IMG/VR virus record: IMGVR_UViG_3300048017_000042
Coordinates: 1-20,633 of that record
Direction: 5' to 3' (one strand)
DNA length: 20,633 nt
Source of the DNA: a virus
Under the pieces are notes generated by a model. That model was not told where the DNA came from and ran no database searches. It was given only the letters and a program-made list of their open reading frames with translations. The position numbers and the translations under genes are program-made. Below are positions 6,002-10,377 of this stretch, one piece after another. Numbering within the stretch: the first letter of the stretch is position 1; each line of letters starts with the position of its first letter.

Positions 6002-6075
6002 GGGGTTGTAATTCAATGGCAGAATATCCGGCTTTTAACCGGTCAACGAGAGTTCGATTCTCTCCAGCCCTACCA
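6002..6075 (+). tRNA. tRNA-Lys(UUU)
   Basis: The acceptor is GGGGTTG/CAGCCCT, then A and CCA. The anticodon loop is CTTTTAA. The T arm is GAGAG-TTCGATT-CTCTC. Confidence 0.92.
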
Positions 6076-6092
6076 ACAAGTTTTTTGATTTC

Positions 6093-6170
6093 GCCCAAGT
6101 AGTGCAACTGGTAGGAGACAACGGTCTTAGAAGCCGAACAGTGTCGGTTCGAATCCGACCTTGGGCACCA
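6093..6170 (+). tRNA. tRNA-Leu(UAG)
   Basis: The acceptor is GCCCAAG/CTTGGGC, then A and CCA. The anticodon loop is CTTAGAA. The variable region is short, unlike most bacterial leucine tRNAs, so identity is from the anticodon. Confidence 0.85.
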
Positions 6171-6175
6171 TACTT

Positions 6176-6250
6176 GGTCTAGAAGTGTTCATGGACGCAC
6201 ACAGCACTGTCACTGCTGTAGAAGGGTATCGTTACCCCTCTAGACCGCCA
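6176..6250 (+). tRNA. tRNA-Asp(GUC) with a variant T loop
   Basis: The acceptor is GGTCTAG/CTAGACC, then G and CCA. The D arm is GTGT/ACAC. The anticodon loop is CTGTCAC on CAGCA/TGCTG. The T loop is ATCGTTA instead of TTCRANY, so the usual T54-A58 pair is swapped to A54-T58. Flanking CTT and AAG extend the acceptor stem outwards. Confidence 0.82.
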
Positions 6251-6488
6251 AGATGCTGCTGGTAACAGCATAGTCCGTTCAGACTTTAAACTGAAATCGT
6301 TTACTACTTTGGGTAGATAGAAAGTGGTGGTTGTCCGATAACCTTAATATTGGGGCTTCTTTGTAGTTATCAACCATAATATAACTGCGGTGTTTAATAG
6401 TACAGTTCCCCGTAAACTGGCTACGTTTCGCTTAAAATGTTCATTTGTATACAGATGATAGACTGACCATGTCATAGCACTAATTCAT
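6251..6488 (+). other. 238-nt structured non-coding stretch with a tRNA-like start
   Basis: It contains no credible ORF and no intact tRNA. GCTG-CTGGTAA-CAGC (6255-6269) looks like a D arm. TTCAG-ACTTTAAA-CTGAA (6278-6295) looks like an anticodon arm with an 8-base loop. A CTAC/GTAG hairpin and GGTT-GTCCGAT-AACC follow. CCAAGAT (from the upstream tRNA CCA) could pair with ATATTGG. This may be a decayed type II tRNA. Further on GATAAC/GTTATC and AACTG/CAGTT can pair. No group I intron core was found. Confidence 0.4.
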
Positions 6489-6563
6489 GCCCACGTAGCT
6501 CAGAGGAAGAGCATTCGCTTGATAAGCGAAAGGCCGACATTTCGAAATTGTCCGTGGGTACCA
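6489..6563 (+). tRNA. tRNA-Ile(GAU)
   Basis: The acceptor is GCCCACG/CGTGGGT, then A and CCA. The D arm is GCTC/GAGC. The anticodon loop is TTGATAA on TTCGC/GCGAA. The T arm is weakly paired. Confidence 0.92.
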
Positions 6564-6569
6564 AGTTTT

Positions 6570-6631
6570 AGAATCCATTCAGCAAGCAATTTAAATTTCA
6601 CTGTTAATGAAACTAAAAGCGGATTCTGTTG
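6570..6631 (+). ncRNA. Y-RNA-like element A (small, Asn-type hairpin)
   Basis: The stem is AGAATCC (6570-6576) with GGATTCT (6621-6627), 7 perfect pairs. The 5' internal-loop motif is ATTCAGCAA, the 3' strand is CTAAAAGC and the tail is GTTG. The only inner helix is TTTCA-CTGTTAA-TGAAA, identical in form to an Asn GUU anticodon arm. It lies between tRNA-Ile and tRNA-Tyr. See the entries at 7130, 7551, 10020, 10583, 10731 and 10834 for relatives. I infer a Ro60-binding Y RNA. Confidence 0.65.
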
Positions 6632-6637
6632 TATTTT

Positions 6638-6723
6638 GGAGGTGCCGCCGTAATGGTATGGCAAGGGACTGTAAATCCCCCGCCCTTCGGGGCTAATAGG
6701 TTCGATTCCTATCACCTCCACCA
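6638..6723 (+). tRNA. tRNA-Tyr(GUA)
   Basis: Type II. The acceptor is GGAGGTG/CACCTCC, then A and CCA. The anticodon loop is CTGTAAA on GGGA/TCCC. The variable arm is CGCCCTTCGGGGC-like. The T arm is intact. Confidence 0.92.
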
Positions 6724-6729
6724 AGTTTA

Positions 6730-6803
6730 GCCCTATTAGTATAATGGTATTACACCTGTTTTGTAATCAGGTTACGGCAGTTCGATTCTGTCATGGGGCA
6801 CCA
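6730..6803 (+). tRNA. tRNA-Thr(UGU)
   Basis: The acceptor is GCCCTAT/ATGGGGC, then A and CCA. The anticodon loop is TTTGTAA on CCTGT/TCAGG. The T arm GGCAG-TTCGATT-CTGTC carries one wobble. Confidence 0.9.
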
Positions 6804-6894
6804 GTTTTGGTAGTGACTGTAGTTCAAGCGAATACCGATGATACATAAGAAACGTCGGAGGTACAGGTATCAAGTCCTGTGAGTTGCGAAAAAT
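6804..6894 (+). other. Structured spacer, no gene recognised
   Basis: CCGATG can pair with CGTCGG around a 12-base loop, and ACAGG with CCTGT around TATCAAGT, which resembles a T arm. No acceptor stem that closes these was found, so it may be a broken tRNA or another structured RNA. Confidence 0.35.
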
Positions 6895-6969
6895 GGGCTG
6901 TTAGTGATAATGGTAGCACAGTGGCTTTGCAAGCCTCGGGTAGGAGTTCGATTCTCCTATGGTCCACCA
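6895..6969 (+). tRNA. tRNA-Ala(UGC)
   Basis: The acceptor GGGCTGT/ATGGTCC includes several wobbles and is followed by A and CCA. The D arm is GTG/CAC. The anticodon loop is TTTGCAA on GTGGC/GCC. The T arm is AGGAG-TTCGATT-CTCCT. Confidence 0.88.
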
Positions 6970-6977
6970 AGTTTTAT

Positions 6978-7042
6978 GCGGTCGTTTCTAACAATGAGAG
7001 GGTCCACCTTTCATCTACGTGGGAATCGTAGTGACCGCTCCA
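6978..7042 (+). ncRNA. 65-nt tRNA-like RNA without an anticodon arm
   Basis: The acceptor GCGGTCG/TGACCGC (7 pairs, one G-U) is followed by T and CCA. A T-arm-like hairpin CTACG-TGGGAAT-CGTAG abuts it, exactly at the tRNA position. The remaining 30 bases hold at most a weak 3-bp D-like hairpin, and there is no 5-bp/7-base anticodon arm. CCAC/GTGG could form an alternative helix. It may be a decayed tRNA or a decoy. Confidence 0.5.
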
Positions 7043-7048
7043 ATTTAT

Positions 7049-7122
7049 CTCCGTATAGTGAAATGGTATCACCCGTGCTTTGGGAGCATGAAGCGCAAGT
7101 TCGATTCTTGCTATGGAGACCA
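7049..7122 (+). tRNA. tRNA-Pro(UGG)
   Basis: The acceptor is CTCCGTA/TATGGAG, then A and CCA. The anticodon loop is TTTGGGA on CGTGC/GCATG. The T arm is GCAAG-TTCGATT-CTTGC. Confidence 0.92.
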
Positions 7123-7129
7123 AGTTTTT

Positions 7130-7196
7130 AGGATGAGTTCTGCAAATATAATTAGCTAAACTTTTTGGTTGTCTAGCGACAAAAATCATCCTGTTG
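7130..7196 (+). ncRNA. Y-RNA-like element B
   Basis: The stem is AGGATGA (7130-7136) with TCATCCT (7186-7192), 7 pairs. The 5' motif is GTTCTGCAA, the 3' strand is GACAAAAA and the tail is GTTG. The inner hairpin has GCTA/TAGC outside AAC/GTT. The stem sequence differs from elements A and C at several positions while pairing is kept. It lies between tRNA-Pro and tRNA-Asn. Confidence 0.6.
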
Positions 7197-7203
7197 TTTT
7201 TAT

Positions 7204-7278
7204 TCCGGTGTAGCACAGCGGTAGTGCAGTTGACTGTTAATCAATTGGTCGTAGGTTCGATCCCTGCCTCCGGAGCCA
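7204..7278 (+). tRNA. tRNA-Asn(GUU), copy 1
   Basis: The acceptor TCCGGTG/CTCCGGA has one mismatch and is followed by G and CCA. The anticodon arm is GTTGA-CTGTTAA-TCAAT. The T loop is TTCGATC. Confidence 0.9.
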
Positions 7279-7285
7279 ATTTTAT

Positions 7286-7364
7286 TCCGTGAAATCCAAG
7301 CATGGTGCAAGGACTTGACTGTTAATCAATGATTAGGTGGGTTCGATTCCCTCACACGGAGCCA
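7286..7364 (+). tRNA. tRNA-Asn(GUU), copy 2
   Basis: Tandem neighbour of copy 1 with the same anticodon arm (TTGA-CTGTTAA-TCAA) and the same G plus CCA end, but different D and T stems. The acceptor is TCCGTG/CACGGA. The divergence shows it is not a recent exact duplication. Confidence 0.85.
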
Positions 7365-7385
7365 ATTTTATTAAAAGGAGTTTTT

Positions 7386-7544
7386 ATGACTTGTCGAGGT
7401 TATGATTCAAAGGCCGTAAAAGTGCCTAAGAGTGTGAAACGTTTAGCTGCATTGGAACTTGATGCACATAAGCGAGGCGCAGTTATTAAAAGTTTCGTTG
7501 ATATTTTGAAGTCTGATATTCGTCAGCCTTCGAGTAAGAAATAA
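7386..7544 (+). CDS. Small basic protein, unknown (52 aa)
   Basis: Fifty-two residues, Lys/Arg-rich, starting M-T-C-R-G-Y-D-S and continuing with an amphipathic helical region (S-V-K-R-L-A-A-L-E-L-D-A-H-K-R). I do not recognise it. AAAAGGAG ends six bases before the ATG at 7386, so the longer frame from 7329, which would start inside tRNA-Asn, is not used. It is flanked by tRNA-Asn and Y-RNA-like element C. A small basic protein in an RNA island may bind RNA, but that is a guess. Confidence 0.7.
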   Translation: MTCRGYDSKAVKVPKSVKRLAALELDAHKRGAVIKSFVDILKSDIRQPSSKK

Positions 7545-7550
7545 GAATTT

Positions 7551-7615
7551 AGAATAGGTTCAGCAAACCAAAAAGCATTCAACTTGTAATTGAAAAAGCA
7601 AAAACTATTCTGTTG
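7551..7615 (+). ncRNA. Y-RNA-like element C (Thr-type hairpin)
   Basis: The stem is AGAATAG (7551-7557) with CTATTCT (7605-7611). The 5' motif is GTTCAGCAA, the 3' strand is AAAGCAAAAA and the tail is GTTG. The inner hairpin TTCAA-CTTGTAA-TTGAA has exactly the form of a Thr UGU anticodon arm (5 bp, 7-base loop). It begins seven bases after a CDS stop and ends eight bases before a tRNA. Confidence 0.65.
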
Positions 7616-7622
7616 TATATAT

Positions 7623-7697
7623 GGTGATATAGCATAGACGGATATGCGCGGGTTTCATACGCCTGAAAGAGAGGATCGTTACCTCTTATCACCACCA
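7623..7697 (+). tRNA. tRNA with CAU anticodon (Met, or Ile if lysidine-modified)
   Basis: The acceptor is GGTGATA/TATCACC, then A and CCA. The D arm is GCAT/ATGC. The anticodon loop is TTCATAC on CGGGT/GCCTG. The T arm AGAGG-ATCGTTA-CCTCT has the same variant loop as tRNA-Asp at 6176. One of three CAU tRNAs in the window. Confidence 0.85.
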
Positions 7698-7703
7698 TTC
7701 AAT

Positions 7704-7780
7704 GCGCCTGTAGCACAACTGGAGAGTGTTCCGTCCTACGAAGTCGAGAGGTGTGGGTTCGAATCCTACCGGGCGCACCA
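7704..7780 (+). tRNA. tRNA-Arg(ACG)
   Basis: The acceptor is GCGCCTG/CGGGCGC, then A and CCA. The anticodon loop is CTACGAA, the canonical Arg ACG loop, on a stem with mismatches (CCGTC/GTCGA). An A34 needs the host TadA deaminase to read CGN codons. Confidence 0.85.
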
Positions 7781-7798
7781 ATTATTAGGAGTATTAGT

Positions 7799-7966
7799 AT
7801 GGGTGATGGTGGAAAAGGTTCTAGTCCTCGGCCGTTTAGTATTGCAAATGACGAATATTCAAAACGTTGGGATGCAATCTTCAGTCGAGACCTGAAAAAA
7901 GAAGTGCCAGACGATAAAAAGTCTGATACACTTGATGCATCTAAACAAGATTTAGATAAGAAGTAA
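7799..7966 (+). CDS. Small hydrophilic protein, unknown (55 aa)
   Basis: Fifty-five residues, strongly charged, starting M-G-D-G-G-K-G-S-S-P-R-P-F. The C-terminal half is rich in Asp and Lys (K-K-E-V-P-D-D-K-K-S-D). It looks largely disordered. TAGGAG lies seven bases before the ATG at 7799, supporting this start over a frame opening within tRNA-Arg. It ends five bases before tRNA-Trp. No family recognised. Confidence 0.7.
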   Translation: MGDGGKGSSPRPFSIANDEYSKRWDAIFSRDLKKEVPDDKKSDTLDASKQDLDKK

Positions 7967-7971
7967 AATTA

Positions 7972-8046
7972 GGTTCTCTGGTGTAATGGCAGCATCGCGG
8001 ATTCCAAATCCGTTAGGTCAGGGTTCGAATCCTTGGGGGACCGCCA
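7972..8046 (+). tRNA. tRNA-Trp(CCA)
   Basis: The acceptor is GGTTCTC/GGGGACC, then G and CCA. The anticodon loop is TTCCAAA on GCGGA/TCCGT. The T loop is TTCGAAT. Confidence 0.92.
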
Positions 8047-8061
8047 AAATAAGGAATTGAT

Positions 8062-8550
8062 ATGAAAAAATTCGATATTCAAGAAGTTAAAGATTTCATT
8101 AATGCACAAGGACCCGATACGAAAGTGTATCTGGGTGCCGATTCAGAACGTGTGCGTATTAATGGCGTCTGGTATGCAGATTATGCCTTGGCTGTCGTTG
8201 TTCATATTGATGGCCAGCATGGTTGTAAGATTTTCGGATATATTGATCGTGAAATTGATTATGACCATAAGAAAAGCAAACCTGCTATGCGGTTGATGAC
8301 AGAAGTATACAAAGTATCCGAACTGTTTCATAACATGGCGGACACATTAGAAGATCGTCATGTTGAAGTTCACTTGGATTTGAATCCAGATGAAATGCAT
8401 GGTTCTTCTTGTGTTGTACAGCAAGCGATTGGCTATATAAAGGGTGTATGTAACATGACACCAATGGTTAAGCCAAATGCACCAGCGGCTTCTTTCTGTG
8501 CTGATCGTTTGAAGAGAATTCTTGACGAACAGGATGCATTAGAAGCATAA
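8062..8550 (+). CDS. RNase H-like DUF458 (YkuK-type) protein
   Basis: A 162-residue protein matching the DUF458/YkuK family, predicted to have an RNase H-like nuclease fold. The first strand is V-Y-L-G-A-D-S-E-R with D27 and E29 as acidic candidates. A second acidic strand is V-H-L-D-L-N-P (near 103-109), and there is a helix with further acids at the C-terminus. There is no signal peptide. The start is preceded by AAGGA. It is placed between tRNA-Trp and a tandem of Gly tRNAs. An RNA-processing or tRNA-maturation role fits the island, but no activity has been shown by this sequence alone. Confidence 0.7.
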   Translation: MKKFDIQEVKDFINAQGPDTKVYLGADSERVRINGVWYADYALAVVVHIDGQHGCKIFGYIDREIDYDHKKSKPAMRLMTEVYKVSELFHNMADTLEDRHVEVHLDLNPDEMHGSSCVVQQAIGYIKGVCNMTPMVKPNAPAASFCADRLKRILDEQDALEA

Positions 8551-8621
8551 TACGTAGTAAGGTCGCTCCTTACCGCAAACGTCAGCGTAAGGCGTGACAT
8601 CCAAGGAGAGACTAGGGCCAT
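8551..8621 (+). other. Intergenic hairpins before the Gly tRNAs
   Basis: GTAAGG-TCGCT-CCTTAC forms a strong hairpin at about 8557-8573. GTCA/TGAC can form a second near 8581-8598. There is no T run, so it is not a clear terminator and may be a processing or mRNA-stability structure. Confidence 0.4.
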
Positions 8622-8695
8622 GCGGGGTTAGTTTAATGGTAAAACTACAGATTTCCAATCTGTTGTTGAGAGTTCGATTCTCTCACTCCGCTCCA
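8622..8695 (+). tRNA. tRNA-Gly(UCC)
   Basis: The acceptor is GCGGGGT/ACTCCGC, then T and CCA. The anticodon arm is ACAGA-TTTCCAA-TCTGT. The T arm is GAGAG-TTCGATT-CTCTC. Confidence 0.92.
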
Positions 8696-8701
8696 AGTTT
8701 T

Positions 8702-8778
8702 GCGGATATGGTGTTTAACGGTTAGCACACGACCTTGCCAAGGTTGAAGTTCCAATTCGAATTTGGATTTCCGCTCCA
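8702..8778 (+). tRNA. tRNA-Gly(GCC)
   Basis: The acceptor GCGGATA/TTTCCGC has one mismatch and is followed by T and CCA. The anticodon loop is TTGCCAA on CGACC/GGTTG. The T arm is TCCAA-TTCGAAT-TTGGA. Confidence 0.9.
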
Positions 8779-8784
8779 GTTTAT

Positions 8785-8859
8785 GGTGTTTATAGTGTAA
8801 TGGTAGCACCCGACTCTGTGAAAGTCGTAGCATGGGATCGATACCCATTATTCACCCCA
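8785..8859 (+). tRNA. tRNA-His(GUG)
   Basis: The anticodon arm is GACT-CTGTGAA-AGTC. An extra 5' G at 8785 faces the C before CCA, the G(-1)-C73 pair that histidyl-tRNA synthetase needs. Two T-T mismatches lie in the acceptor stem. The T loop is ATCGATA. Confidence 0.88.
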
Positions 8860-8877
8860 ATTTTAGAAAGATATTAT

Positions 8878-9120
8878 ATGGCTTATGTTCCTTTGAATAA
8901 GAATGTTATCGTTGAGCGAGTTGCACCAGTTAGGACTACATCTTCTGGTATTATCTTGCAGAGTTCGCAAGAACCGGATCGTGCAAAAGTAATTGCTACT
9001 TCGGATGATACCGTAAAAATTGGCGATGAACTATTGATTAATTGGAACAAATCGTATAAAATTGAACAAGACACATACAGAATTCATATTGATGATGTGA
9101 TTGCTGTATTTGAAGAATAA
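8878..9120 (+). CDS. GroES-like co-chaperonin
   Basis: An 80-residue Cpn10/GroES-family protein. It caps host GroEL to help fold phage proteins, as gp31 does in T4. The sequence opens with Y-V-P-L-N-K-N-V-I-V-E-R-V, followed by a mobile-loop segment R-T-T-S-S-G-I-I-L (residues about 18-26). The E-P-D-R-A-K-V-I-A block, the G-D-E-L-L-I-N turn and a C-terminal D-D-V-I-A-V-F-E-E strand match GroES closely. It is shorter than GroES (97 aa), lacking part of the roof region. The start at 8878 gives the normal N-terminus; a longer frame from 8800 would read through tRNA-His. Confidence 0.85.
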   Translation: MAYVPLNKNVIVERVAPVRTTSSGIILQSSQEPDRAKVIATSDDTVKIGDELLINWNKSYKIEQDTYRIHIDDVIAVFEE

Positions 9121-9128
9121 AGAATAAT

Positions 9129-9203
9129 GCCTTGTTAACTCAGCGGTAGAGTGCCTCCCTTACAAGGAGGAGGTCGGCGGTTCGATCCCGTCACAAGGTA
9201 CCA
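9129..9203 (+). tRNA. tRNA-Val(UAC)
   Basis: The acceptor is GCCTTGT/ACAAGGT, then A and CCA. The D arm is ACTC/GAGT. The anticodon arm is CCTCC-CTTACAA-GGAGG. It is a clean cloverleaf. Confidence 0.93.
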
Positions 9204-9210
9204 AATTTAT

Positions 9211-9289
9211 GGGAAGTGACTGTCACATATGGGAGACAGCGGTTTGTAACTCAAGCCGGGCAGTGGTTCAACTCCACTACTTTCCACCA
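9211..9289 (+). tRNA. tRNA with atypical anticodon loop (reads AAC, Val?)
   Basis: The acceptor is GGGAAGT/ACTTTCC, then A and CCA. The D stem is CTGT/ACAG, and the T arm is AGTGG-TTCAACT-CCACT. The anticodon arm GGTTT-GTAACTC-AAGCC gives anticodon AAC with U33 but a pyrimidine at 37. The stem could extend to leave a 5-base loop, so decoding ability and identity are doubtful. Confidence 0.65.
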
Positions 9290-9297
9290 AGTTTTGT

Positions 9298-9384
9298 GAG
9301 TGTTAGCAAGTGAAGTCACGCTATAAAGGTATGTTCGAACTACTGGTATAGTAAAAGGTAAGAGGTTCGAATCCTCGGCACTCG
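9298..9384 (+). pseudogene. Degenerate or unusual tRNA without CCA
   Basis: GAGTGTT (9298-9304) pairs with GGCACTC (9377-9383). A T arm GAGG-TTCGAAT-CCTC abuts the 3' strand. The D-like arm is AGC/GCT. The anticodon candidate ACTA-CTGGTA-TAGT has a 6-base loop and is separated by about 16 surplus bases. The discriminator G is followed by AAA rather than CCA, unlike almost all tRNAs here. Confidence 0.5.
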
Positions 9385-9556
9385 AAAGGGTGTTAGTTCC
9401 AAATGGTGGACATACTGGATGGATCCCAAGTGACGTACCGAGTCCCTGCCGGCTTTATATCTAGGGTGAATGGTGTCTATAATGATGGTGACACTACTTA
9501 CAAATTCAATACTCGCCTTTGTTGACGGCGTACAATGAGATAAATTGTCAACGACT
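9385..9556 (+). other. 172-nt stretch without a recognisable gene
   Basis: Contains a GTGTC...GACAC hairpin with a D-loop-like interior near 9475. GTTG plus ACAAT can pair with ATTGT plus CAAC (9520-9553, with a bulge). A CTTACAA string near 9499 looks like a Val anticodon loop but has no stem. It is possibly remnant tRNA sequence. No promoter or ORF stands out. Confidence 0.35.
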
Positions 9557-9630
9557 GCTCCCATAGTACAGTGATAGTACACGCCCTTGGTACGGGCGAG
9601 ACCTGAGTTTGATTCTCGGTGAGAGCACCA
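9557..9630 (+). tRNA. tRNA-Thr(GGU)
   Basis: The acceptor GCTCCCA/TGAGAGC has one mismatch and is followed by A and CCA. The anticodon arm is CGCCC-TTGGTAC-GGGCG. The T loop is TTTGATT. Confidence 0.9.
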
Positions 9631-9633
9631 TAT

Positions 9634-9709
9634 GCGTCTTTAGCTGATGTGGTCATAGCGGAGGCCTGAAGAGCCTTGGAAGTTGGTTCGATTCCAACAG
9701 GACGCACCA
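9634..9709 (+). tRNA. tRNA-Phe(GAA)
   Basis: The acceptor is GCGTCTT/AGGACGC, then A and CCA. The anticodon arm is GAGGC-CTGAAGA-GCCTT. The T arm is GTTGG-TTCGATT-CCAAC. Its CCA starts the third long hairpin. Confidence 0.92.
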
Positions 9710-9809
9710 TATAGAAATACATTGATCGGTAAGTAGCAGTGCCGCTGGTGCTACAGGAAAACGTGGGTTCGAATCCCACAACCAGGTTCTTTAGTGTGTT
9801 TCTATATGG
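9707..9809 (+). ncRNA. Long-hairpin RNA, member 3, with an internal T arm
   Basis: CCATATAGAAATACATT (9707-9723) pairs with AGTGTGTTTCTATATGG (9793-9809), about 17 bp with G-U pairs. Inside are GTAGCA/TGCTAC and a canonical T arm GTGGG-TTCGAAT-CCCAC, so the enclosed part is tRNA-like although no anticodon arm is clear. The 3' arm overlaps the first bases of tRNA-Lys(CUU). The conserved ATCGG just inside the stem is shared with member 4. Confidence 0.6.
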
Positions 9810-9882
9810 GTTGTAAACTTTGATGGTGAAGCCTTCGCTCTTAACGAATGTGAAGACAGTTCGAATCTGTCACGACCCACCA
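9808..9882 (+). tRNA. tRNA-Lys(CUU)
   Basis: The acceptor is GGGTTGT/ACGACCC, then A and CCA. The anticodon loop is CTCTTAA on TTCG/CGAA. The T arm is GACAG-TTCGAAT-CTGTC. Confidence 0.9.
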
Positions 9883-9887
9883 ATCAT

Positions 9888-10014
9888 GGAGATGTGATGT
9901 AATGGTAGCATAGCATAGCAAAAAGTCAATCCTGATAAGGATTGTTTCCGCAACACTATCGCTTTAACTCTGTAAAAGTTCTTGTCCGCGGTTCGAATCC
10001 CGGCATCTCCACCA
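9888..10014 (+). ncRNA. Interrupted tRNA-like gene carrying the Y-RNA motif (element D)
   Basis: The ends are a tRNA: acceptor GGAGATG/CATCTCC, A and CCA, a D-like arm ATG/CAT, and a T arm CCGCGG-TTCGAAT-CCCGG with one bulged C. Near the T arm, AACT-CTGTAAA-AGTT resembles a Tyr GUA anticodon arm. Between the D arm and this hairpin are about 50 extra bases: TAGCAAAAAGT, a stem CAATCC-TGATAA-GGATTG, then TTTCCGCAAC. These are the 3' and 5' halves of the Y-RNA-like core in swapped order, with the common stem closed by a loop. The insertion has no group I intron core. It may be a non-permuted Y-like RNA or an intron-like insertion. Confidence 0.6.
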
Positions 10015-10019
10015 AATTT

Positions 10020-10121
10020 AGAATAGTTACAGCAAAAATAACTGTACGCGAATGGATCGCAATTTGACTTCTAATCAAACCTTGGGGGTTCAATTCCCTC
10101 TACAAAACAACTATTCTGTTA
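10020..10121 (+). ncRNA. Y-RNA-like element E enclosing a tRNA-Arg(UCU)-like cloverleaf
   Basis: The outer stem is AGAATAG (10020-10026) with CTATTCT (10111-10117). The 5' motif is TTACAGCAA, the 3' strand is AAAACAA and the tail is GTTA. Inside is a near-complete tRNA form: TGTA/TACA as a short acceptor, D arm GCG-AATGGAT-CGC, anticodon arm TTTGA-CTTCTAA-TCAAA and T arm GGGGG-TTCAATT-CCCTC. No CCA is present. It shows that these elements carry tRNA modules on a common stem. Confidence 0.65.
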
Positions 10122-10127
10122 TATAAT

Positions 10128-10205
10128 GCCCTTGTAGCCCAATTGGTAGCAGGCAATAGATTCAAAATCTATAAAGTGTCGGTTCGAATCCGACCAAGGG
10201 TACCA
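10128..10205 (+). tRNA. tRNA-Leu(CAA)
   Basis: The acceptor is GCCCTTG/CAAGGGT, then A and CCA. The anticodon arm is ATAGA-TTCAAAA-TCTAT. The T arm is GTCGG-TTCGAAT-CCGAC. The variable region is short. Confidence 0.9.
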
Positions 10206-10209
10206 ACAT

Positions 10210-10299
10210 GGAAGATACAGCTATGTGGTCATAGCGTTCGCCTGGAAAGCGAAAGGTTGACATATGTTGGCCAGAGTTCGACTCTCTTATCTTCCTCCA
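10210..10299 (+). tRNA. tRNA-Ser(GGA)
   Basis: Type II. The acceptor is GGAAGAT/ATCTTCC, then T and CCA. The anticodon arm is TTCGC-CTGGAAA-GCGAA, and there is a long variable arm. The T loop is TTCGACT. Confidence 0.92.
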
Positions 10300-10301
10300 C
10301 C

Positions 10302-10376
10302 ATCTCTATAGTTCAATGGACAGAATAGAGACCTCCTAAGTCTTAGATATGGGTTCGATTCCCGTTGGAGATACCA
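10302..10376 (+). tRNA. tRNA-Arg(CCU)
   Basis: The acceptor is ATCTCTA/TGGAGAT, then A and CCA. The anticodon loop is CTCCTAA on GAGAC/GTCTT. GGAG in the 3' acceptor strand (10367-10370) also serves as the Shine-Dalgarno for the ORF at 10378. Confidence 0.92.
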
Positions 10377-10377
10377 T

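Noticed and set aside
6251-6488. tmRNA
   Set aside because: No tag reading frame or typical tmRNA acceptor end could be found.
6904-7131. An open frame of 75 codons across tRNA-Ala and tRNA-Pro
   Set aside because: It reads straight through two well-formed tRNAs and a tRNA-like RNA, and has no ribosome binding site.
7644-7895. An 83-codon frame over tRNA-Met and tRNA-Arg
   Set aside because: It overlaps two tRNAs and the better-supported ORF at 7799, in another frame.
8800-8877. An N-terminal extension of the GroES-like protein
   Set aside because: It would translate tRN-His sequence; the internal ATG at 8878 gives the normal family N-terminus.
9526-9556. A promoter at TTGACG near 9526
   Set aside because: No -10 box lies at 16-18 bases; the TACAAT string is only four bases away and is part of a hairpin.
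9888-10014. Group I intron or hammerhead ribozyme in the interrupted tRNA
   Set aside because: The insertion is only about 50 bases, lacks a group I core, and CTGATAA is not followed by the hammerhead GAAA core.
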